From Sulfurimonas sp. (lineage in GTDB: Bacteria; Campylobacterota; Campylobacteria; Campylobacterales; Sulfurimonadaceae), in the NCBI GenBank assembly GCA_002733945.2, contig NVXO02000005.1, forward strand, positions 118,694-138,828: a DNA stretch of 20,135 bases, written 5' to 3'. Both the position numbers and the translations under genes were made by a program. Below, one piece after another: positions 15,661-20,135 of this stretch (positions are counted from its first letter, which is position 1; the number at the start of each line of letters is the position of its first letter). Under the pieces are notes generated by a model. The model was not told where the DNA came from and did not search any database. It saw only the letters and a list, made by a program, of their open reading frames with translations.

Positions 15661-15707
15661 AAATCCGGGGACAGACAAATCCGGGGACAGTACAAATCCG
15701 GGGACAG
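15661..15707 (+). repeat. Three copies of a 14-bp AAATCCGGGGACAG repeat
   Basis: Exact copies lie at 15661-15674, 15677-15690 and 15694-15707, spaced 16 and 17 bp. The last copy runs on into TATACTAATAC. Repeats with a CCGGGGACAG core, often followed by TATACT, are known to me from the flanks of REP-associated (Y1/TnpA-type) transposase genes. No transposase is present, so this looks like a left-over end or target of such an element. It stands out as a G-rich block in AT-rich DNA. Confidence 0.8.
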
Positions 15708-15777
15708 TATACTAATACAAATAAAATAGACCTAAGCATACTTTATAAAAAATACAGGATGGAACTACACAATTATT

Positions 15778-16014
15778 GTGAAATCCATTGTAATTAAGAT
15801 ATCTGTTTTAAAGGATTGGATTAATCCCTACAGTACAATGCAAGGGGTGGGGGGGGGATTCATAAAGCCTATTACCTTAGAAACTGACTATATATATGTT
15901 CATGCCAAGTTGTATGAACAACGAAAAAGATGTTTAACTTTTGAAGTAACAGTAGAAGATAAAGATAAAAAGATATTTACAAAATCAAAAGTTATAAACT
16001 TCATCATTGAATGA
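15778..16014 (+). pseudogene. Hotdog-fold (PaaI-like) thioesterase remnant with internal deletion
   Basis: This 78-codon frame from a GTG has two separate ends of a PaaI-type acyl-CoA thioesterase. DWINPYSTMQG (13-23) matches the NP.GTMQGG motif that opens the long hotdog helix. IKPITLETDYIYVHAKL to TVEDKDKKIFTKSKV (29-72) matches the last strands (P.t....y..v.A ... v.v.d.dgk..a...). The roughly 40-50 residues that should lie between, covering the central helix and next strand, are missing. The junction is a G4-T-G9 tract (15844-15857). The N-terminus is also short: an in-frame stop lies at 15733, and repeats lie just upstream. There is no clear ribosome binding site. It is probably a dead fragment, though a short expressed protein is not excluded. 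Family assignment is from pattern only. Confidence 0.55.
15844..15857 (+). repeat. Homopolymeric G tract (G4-T-G9)
   Basis: Nine consecutive G after GGGGT, in otherwise AT-rich DNA, inside the thioesterase remnant. In Campylobacterota such tracts are classical slippage sites for phase variation. Here the frame is open across it (GVGGGF). Confidence 0.85.
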
Positions 16015-16057
16015 TTTTCCTACCGCAAGCAGAAACTATTCATTAACAATAAAAGTA

Positions 16058-16087
16058 TTGACATTGTAAATACAAAAGTGCTATAAT
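16058..16087 (+). promoter_or_regulatory. Promoter and operator of the brnTA module
   Basis: TTGACA (16058-16063) and TATAAT (16082-16087) are both perfect consensus with an 18-bp spacer. Inside the spacer is an inverted repeat, TTGTA-AA-TACAA (16064-16075), well placed for a repressor. By analogy with other brnTA modules, the BrnA antitoxin or the BrnTA complex would bind there and autoregulate the operon. Confidence 0.65.
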
Positions 16088-16113
16088 TAAAGTATACAAG
16101 TAAAGGGAATGCT

Positions 16114-16398
16114 TTGAAATTTGAGTGGAATGATGAAAAAAATAAATTAAATATTAAAAATTATCAGATTAGCTTCGATGAAGCAAAAGAGGTTTTTTTA
16201 GACCCAATGCATATTTCAAAACTAGACCATAGTTTTGACTACTTTGAAGAAAGATGGATAACACTAGGTACATCAACAAAGGATAAAATCTTAGTTGTAG
16301 CAAATATGTTTTTTGATGACGATGGTAAAGAGATAATAAGAATAATAAGTGCTAGAAAAGCAAATCAAAAAGAAAGGATTTTTTATGAGCAACATTAA
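16114..16398 (+). CDS. brnT: BrnT toxin, type II toxin-antitoxin ribonuclease
   Basis: A complete 94-residue BrnT protein, a RelE-like mRNA-cleaving toxin. The family pattern is clear: MKFEWNDEKNKLNIKNYQIS at the N-terminus, FDEAKEVFLDP, then ERWITLGTS and the C-terminal IRIISARKANQKERIFYEQ, with the conserved R-I-I-S-A-R-x-A and E-R-x-x-Y residues. The start is TTG at 16114, with AAGGG about 6 nt upstream. The gene for its antitoxin overlaps its last 14 bp, the usual brnT-brnA order in which the toxin comes first. It sits behind its own strong promoter and apart from its neighbours' functions, as expected of an acquired module. Confidence 0.93.
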   Translation: MKFEWNDEKNKLNIKNYQISFDEAKEVFLDPMHISKLDHSFDYFEERWITLGTSTKDKILVVANMFFDDDGKEIIRIISARKANQKERIFYEQH

Positions 16399-16612
16399 AG
16401 AAAGAGAAAAGTTTGATGATTATGAAGTATTAGATGATTATAATTTTCCAGGTGGTGTTAGAGGTAGATTTTATGAACCAAAAAAGATACCTGTTTCTCT
16501 AAGACTAGATAATGACATCATTTTATTTTTTAAAAAGATGGCTAGTGAAAAAAAAGTTCCCTATCAAACACTTATAAATGCTTTACTGAGAAAAGAATTA
16601 CAAGAAGTATAA
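16385..16612 (+). CDS. brnA: BrnA antitoxin, ribbon-helix-helix type
   Basis: A 75-residue antitoxin for the upstream BrnT. The C-terminal ribbon-helix-helix reads KIPVSLRLDNDIILFFKKM, with VSLRLD forming the DNA-binding strand, followed by VPYQTLINALLRKEL, the conserved YQTLIN helix. The acidic N-terminal half (EREKFDDYEVLDDY) would wrap the toxin. An in-frame ATG exists upstream at 16349, but the ATG at 16385 has AAGGA 6 nt before it and matches the family length, so it is preferred. The frame overlaps brnT by 14 bp. The likely operator is the inverted repeat at 16064-16075. Confidence 0.9.
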   Translation: MSNIKEREKFDDYEVLDDYNFPGGVRGRFYEPKKIPVSLRLDNDIILFFKKMASEKKVPYQTLINALLRKELQEV

Positions 16613-16640
16613 CAAGTGAGTCGAGGCAAGAGGACTACCG

Positions 16641-17750
16641 ATGAAAAAAAGCCTTGCTAGTATAGTTCTTCTTTTAGTAGTTATACTGCTTGACTTAAGT
16701 GCATCTACATATAAATGGAGTGCGAAAATAGATAAAAAAACAGCATATGTAAATGAGGCAATTTTGCTTACTTATGCATGTGAATTTAGTGATGCAAGTG
16801 AGCTATACACTATAGACTTTAATCCAGTACAAGATAATGAGTCATTTAGTATAAAACTTTTAAAAGAGAGCCAAGTATTAAAAAACTCTTCAAGAGTTAA
16901 CAGTTATGAGTTTATAGCATATGTAAAAAGAGAAGGTATCATCTCTTTTGATTTTGATATAGTTATGAAAAAGACAACACAGGAGTCTATAAATTCGACA
17001 ACCACTGGGCATTATGATGATTCCAAGAGTGAATCATTCATCTTAACTCCTATGAAACAGTTACCTCTCTCTATTAACATTAAAAAGACTTCCTCAAAAC
17101 TTGTTGGAGAGTTTACTCTTATGGTGAAACAAGACATACCTAAGCTTGCACCATACCAGCCTTATAATTTAGAGATACAGATACAGGGAGTTGGAAACTT
17201 CTCAAGTGTAGCTTCTGTTGATTTTATTATTGATGGTGTAAAAATATTTACGCAAGGTGCAGTTTTAAAGACTGACTTCACACAAGATGGAGAAAAAGGT
17301 GTTTGGAGTCAGAAGTTTGCCTTTGTGAGTGAGAAATCATTTGTAATACCTGAGGTACTCATCGAGTACTTTGATGTAAAAACAGGTACATTAGAGATGC
17401 TAACATCTGATGCAGTGAATGTAAGTGTAGATAAGTATGTGCATAGAGAAGAGGACATCCTAGGTATAAAAGAAAAAAAGGATTATTTGTACAAACAGGA
17501 GTACTTGTATTATCTGTTGATCTTTTTAGTTGGTTTCTTAGTGGCAAAAATTAAATTAAATATACCCAAACCACCTAGGATAGAAGAAGAACTTTTTCTC
17601 AAATCTATTAAAGAGACGACTTCTTTAGAAAAACTATGTTTTCTTTTGGTTAATAAAGATGCAAAAAAGTATGAAGAGTTAATCTCTAAAATAGAGTCAA
17701 AAGAACTTACATCTTTAAAGAAAGCTAAGAACATAGTATCAAAAAACTAA
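16641..17750 (+). CDS. batD: BatD-like protein, copy 2
   Basis: A 369-residue paralogue of the BatD at 10867, with the same layout. It has a signal peptide (about 1-22), a periplasmic region with KTAYVNEAILLTYACEFSDA and the FNPVQDNE and GEFTLMVKQD blocks, one membrane helix (about 290-309, YLYYLLIFLVGFLVAKIKL) and a cytoplasmic tail ending KELTSLKKAKNIV. It stands directly after the toxin-antitoxin pair and 86 bp before moxR. GAGG lies 8 nt before ATG. In most Bat operons batD comes last, after batA and batB, so its position ahead of moxR is unusual. It may be the end of a lost upstream copy or may supply BatD to the second locus. Confidence 0.85.
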   Translation: MKKSLASIVLLLVVILLDLSASTYKWSAKIDKKTAYVNEAILLTYACEFSDASELYTIDFNPVQDNESFSIKLLKESQVLKNSSRVNSYEFIAYVKREGIISFDFDIVMKKTTQESINSTTTGHYDDSKSESFILTPMKQLPLSINIKKTSSKLVGEFTLMVKQDIPKLAPYQPYNLEIQIQGVGNFSSVASVDFIIDGVKIFTQGAVLKTDFTQDGEKGVWSQKFAFVSEKSFVIPEVLIEYFDVKTGTLEMLTSDAVNVSVDKYVHREEDILGIKEKKDYLYKQEYLYYLLIFLVGFLVAKIKLNIPKPPRIEEELFLKSIKETTSLEKLCFLLVNKDAKKYEELISKIESKELTSLKKAKNIVSKN

Positions 17751-17836
17751 AGCCAACAATACTTTTAACTATGCGTTTCACAATGATTAACCACAAATGA
17801 TTATACTTACACTATAAATAAATCGAGGTGTTGTGC

Positions 17837-18784
17837 ATGATAAGTAAGATTCAAAAAGTTAAAGCAGAAGTTGCAAAAGTAGTTGTTGGTCAGGAGAAGA
17901 TGATAGACTCTCTTCTTATAGCACTTTTATGCGAGGGTCACATCCTCATAGAAGGTGTTCCGGGTCTCGCAAAAACAACTACTGTAAATGCTCTCTCTAA
18001 AGCACTAGGACTTAACTTTAAGCGTGCTCAGTTTACACCTGACTTACTTCCATCTGATATCTTAGGTGCTGAGATCTATGACCCTCAAAACAATCAGTTT
18101 AAAATCAAAAAAGGGCCTGTTTTTACTAACCTTTTACTTGCAGACGAGATTAACCGTGCTCCTGCTAAAGTTCAGTCTGCGCTACTTGAAGTAATGCAAG
18201 AAAAACAAGTGACTCTAGGTGACACTACTTTTAAACTCGACCCTCCATTTTTTGTTATGGCTACACAAAACCCAGTTGAACAAGAGGGTGTATACCAACT
18301 CCCAGAAGCACAACTTGATCGTTTTATGCTTAAAATTTTAGTTGATTACAATACAAAAAATGAAGAACTTGAAATCGCTCGTCGTATATCTAGTGGAAAT
18401 TTTGAAGAGGTAAACGCAGTACTTAGTGCGGACGAACTAGATGAACTCAAAGCCAATATAGCAAGTATTCATGTGGATGCTGAGGTTGAAGAGTACATGA
18501 TAGAACTCGTTAATGCGACTAGAAATCCAAAAGAGTATGGACTCGAAGAAATAGCAGAGTTTATCCAATTTGGAGCGAGCCCACGTGTGAGTATAGATAT
18601 GTTCAAGGCTGTAAAAGCGATGGCATTTATGCGTGGCAAAGATTTTGTGACGCCTATAGATGTGGCATACATCGCAAAAGAGTTAATGAGACACCGTATC
18701 GTTCTCACATATGAAGCAGAAGCTGAAGGTATTACAACTGATGAAATTATTCAAAAAGTACTAGAAACTGTAGCAATTCCATAA
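17837..18784 (+). CDS. MoxR-family AAA+ ATPase
   Basis: A 315-residue cytosolic AAA+ protein of the MoxR/RavA group, the usual partner of vWA proteins. The Walker A is GVPGLAKT (40-47) and the Walker B LLLADE (99-104), followed by INRAPAKVQSALLEVMQE. Sensor 1 is ATQNP (142-146), with LDRFM carrying R162 as a likely arginine finger. The C-terminal lid includes GASPRVSIDM (sensor 2 region). It probably remodels or loads metal or cofactor into envelope or vWA partners; the client is unknown. GTG at 17828 and TTG at 17831 are in frame, but the ATG at 17837 has GAGG at 8 nt and fits homologues. It heads the moxR-DUF58-batA set, 9 bp before DUF58. Confidence 0.93.
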   Translation: MISKIQKVKAEVAKVVVGQEKMIDSLLIALLCEGHILIEGVPGLAKTTTVNALSKALGLNFKRAQFTPDLLPSDILGAEIYDPQNNQFKIKKGPVFTNLLLADEINRAPAKVQSALLEVMQEKQVTLGDTTFKLDPPFFVMATQNPVEQEGVYQLPEAQLDRFMLKILVDYNTKNEELEIARRISSGNFEEVNAVLSADELDELKANIASIHVDAEVEEYMIELVNATRNPKEYGLEEIAEFIQFGASPRVSIDMFKAVKAMAFMRGKDFVTPIDVAYIAKELMRHRIVLTYEAEAEGITTDEIIQKVLETVAIP

Positions 18785-18793
18785 GGTCTTATC

Positions 18794-19630
18794 TTGAGTA
18801 AACTACAAAAAATTCTAGTCAGAGCACGTCGCCAAGTGTTTTCTGAAATGGTGGGAAATAATCCTTCTATCTTTCAAGGCGAGGGATATGATTTTATCGA
18901 ACTTCGTGAGTATATGCCTGGAGATGATATCCGTCATATTGACTGGAACATCACGGCAAAACTTCAAAAACCCTACATAAAAGTCTTTAGAGAAGAGAGA
19001 GAATTAAATGTTGTTATAGTATCAGTTCTTAACGGAAGTGTACATTTTGGATCTAAAAAATTTAAACAAGAGACAATAGCAGAAGTATCAGCCTTACTGA
19101 GTTTCTCAACACTTAAAAATGGTGACTTGTTAAGCTCATATATATTTACAGACAGAATGATAAGTCATAGCAAACCGAGTAAAAAAATCAATCAAATTAA
19201 AAAAAATGTAGATGAGATTTTAAACTTTGATGCCATAGGGGAAAGACTAGACTTTAAAGCACTCTCAGAGACACTTTTTAGAAGACTTAAACGCAAGTCG
19301 CTCATTTTGGTCGTAGGTGATTTTTTTGAGATACCTGACTTTAAACTTTTAGCAAAAAAACATGAGGTTATTGCACTCATTGTTCGTGACCACTTAGAAG
19401 AGAAACCACCAAAAATGGGCTTTTCATCTTTAGTAGATCCTGAGACTGGAGCTACTTTAGAGGGTGACTTTAATGCTTCTAGCGTAGAGGCTTATGCTAA
19501 AAGGGTGCATGCACATGATAAAGCACTTTACAAACAACTTAGAAAAGACCAGATACGATTTACTAAGATTTATACAGATACAGATACAAATGCAAGTGTA
19601 GCACTTCGTAGACTTTTTGAGGGAAAATAA
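18794..19630 (+). CDS. DUF58-domain protein
   Basis: A 278-residue protein of the DUF58 family, which is nearly always encoded next to moxR. The signature QGEGYDFIELREYMPGDDIRHIDWN (residues about 28-52) is intact, followed by KPYIKVFREERELNVVIV, the start of a vWA-like fold whose metal site appears incomplete (VSVLNGS instead of DxSxS). It has no membrane segment, so this is the short cytosolic form. It likely bridges MoxR and the membrane vWA proteins. The start is TTG at 18794, with AAGG 8 nt upstream. The gene ends directly against the next ATG at 19631. Confidence 0.9.
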   Translation: MSKLQKILVRARRQVFSEMVGNNPSIFQGEGYDFIELREYMPGDDIRHIDWNITAKLQKPYIKVFREERELNVVIVSVLNGSVHFGSKKFKQETIAEVSALLSFSTLKNGDLLSSYIFTDRMISHSKPSKKINQIKKNVDEILNFDAIGERLDFKALSETLFRRLKRKSLILVVGDFFEIPDFKLLAKKHEVIALIVRDHLEEKPPKMGFSSLVDPETGATLEGDFNASSVEAYAKRVHAHDKALYKQLRKDQIRFTKIYTDTDTNASVALRRLFEGK

Positions 19631-20029
19631 ATGCAAACAAAAGACATACCGCTTCATGATATTAAAGCTCTTATAGAGATACAGGAGTACTCTTTGTACT
19701 ATTTTATAGCTCTTGTAGGTGTAGTCTCTATCGTCACACTTTTATTAGTTTATCTACTCATAAATTATTTAAAAAGTAGAAATAGCTTTAACATTCGAGC
19801 TGAGCATTTAAAACTTTTAAAAGAAATTAACTTAAATGATACAAAAAATGCTGCTTATGAGATTACACTGTATGGCTCGACTTTTGAGTTTGATAGTGAA
19901 CATCATAGTAGAACTTATCTCACTTTAGTAGAAGACTTAGAGACTTATAAATACAAAAAAAATGTAGAGAGTTTTAACAGGGAGACCAAAAACAGTATAG
20001 AAAATTATATAGGAATGTTAGATGTTTGA
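19631..20029 (+). CDS. Small single-span membrane protein, DUF4381-like
   Basis: A 132-residue protein with a short N-terminal stretch (DIPLHDIKALIEIQEY), one membrane helix near 22-46 and a charged cytoplasmic domain of about 85 residues. Its place between DUF58 and batA, and the DI..h......p/y..y....g-helix pattern, resemble DUF4381 proteins that occupy the same slot in other Bat operons. Similarity is weak and no motif is decisive. The ATG follows the DUF58 stop directly, and the gene's end overlaps batA2 by 8 bp, so all are one translational unit. Confidence 0.75.
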   Translation: MQTKDIPLHDIKALIEIQEYSLYYFIALVGVVSIVTLLLVYLLINYLKSRNSFNIRAEHLKLLKEINLNDTKNAAYEITLYGSTFEFDSEHHSRTYLTLVEDLETYKYKKNVESFNRETKNSIENYIGMLDV

Positions 20030-20135
20030 TGGTATGTACTTTGAGTATCCATACTTTTTCTTTCTAATAGTTCTTTTTATTGTCTGTGAATTTTATTGTA
20101 AGATGAAACTTCCTTCTTTTTACTTTCCACATGCA
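20022..20135 (+). CDS. batA: Second BatA-type protein (partial, cut by window end)
   Basis: Only the first 38 codons are present: MFDGMYFEYPYFFFLIVLFIVC and a following basic segment. FEYPY plus the hydrophobic segment align with the start of the BatA at 8527 (FEYPYLILLLIPII), so this is the start of its paralogue, before the vWA domain. The ATG at 20022 overlaps the previous gene by 8 bp. A second in-frame ATG at 20034 would give a start closer to the other copy. Confidence 0.7.
   Translation, partial: MFDGMYFEYPYFFFLIVLFIVCEFYCKMKLPSFYFPHA

Noticed and set aside
15661..15707. Short CRISPR array
   Set aside because: The repeats are 14 bp with 2-3 bp between them. There are no spacers and no cas genes.
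15657..15797. 46-codon open frame through the GGGGACAG repeats
   Set aside because: The first third is just translated repeat, there is no Shine-Dalgarno sequence, and the rest resembles nothing. It is probably the frame that happens to be open across an insertion scar.

Overview
The window is AT-rich chromosomal DNA from a member of the Campylobacterota, most like Sulfurimonas or a relative. The lineage is inferred from gene content: a Sec-exported, cytochrome c-tailed (clade II) nitrous oxide reductase followed by nosB and nosD, LPP20-type lipoproteins, Bat-type vWA proteins, dense A/T-rich intergenic DNA and frequent GTG/TTG starts.

Left part (1-4705, minus strand): the start of a nos operon in the order nosZ, nosB, nosD. 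nosD runs off the left edge and was read as an open frame of 397 codons from a GTG at 1191. The nosZ-nosB gap holds a perfect FNR-type half-site pair (TTGAT-N4-ATCAA) and a 10-bp stem-loop, which suggests a second, anaerobically controlled promoter for nosBD. Divergent from nosZ is amtB-glnK (ammonium channel plus PII protein), closed by a good intrinsic terminator. Next come a TonB-like protein and a small membrane protein with a NuoA-like central segment.

Middle (8220-14037): tRNA-Lys and tRNA-Glu on the minus strand behind a consensus sigma-70 promoter. Then a plus-strand operon encodes batA, a batB/batC fusion, batD, a CsgG-like lipoprotein and an LPP20-family lipoprotein. These would form an envelope complex with two vWA domains, a TPR region and outer-membrane lipoproteins.

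Right part (14038-20135): an AT-rich gap, alanine dehydrogenase on the minus strand, and then a scarred interval. The scar contains three copies of a CCGGGGACAG-type repeat, a hotdog-fold thioesterase that appears to have lost its middle at a nine-G tract, and a BrnT/BrnA toxin-antitoxin pair. A second, paralogous Bat locus follows: batD2, moxR, DUF58, a small DUF4381-like membrane protein and the start of batA2, cut by the window end.

The most unusual feature is the pair of neighbouring Bat loci in a permuted order, A-B-D-lipoproteins then D-MoxR-DUF58-x-A, with a mobile-element scar and a toxin-antitoxin pair between them. Two genes (tonB-like and batA) also have extended -10 boxes placed so that transcription should begin at or next to the start codon, with no Shine-Dalgarno sequence, so their mRNAs may be leaderless.
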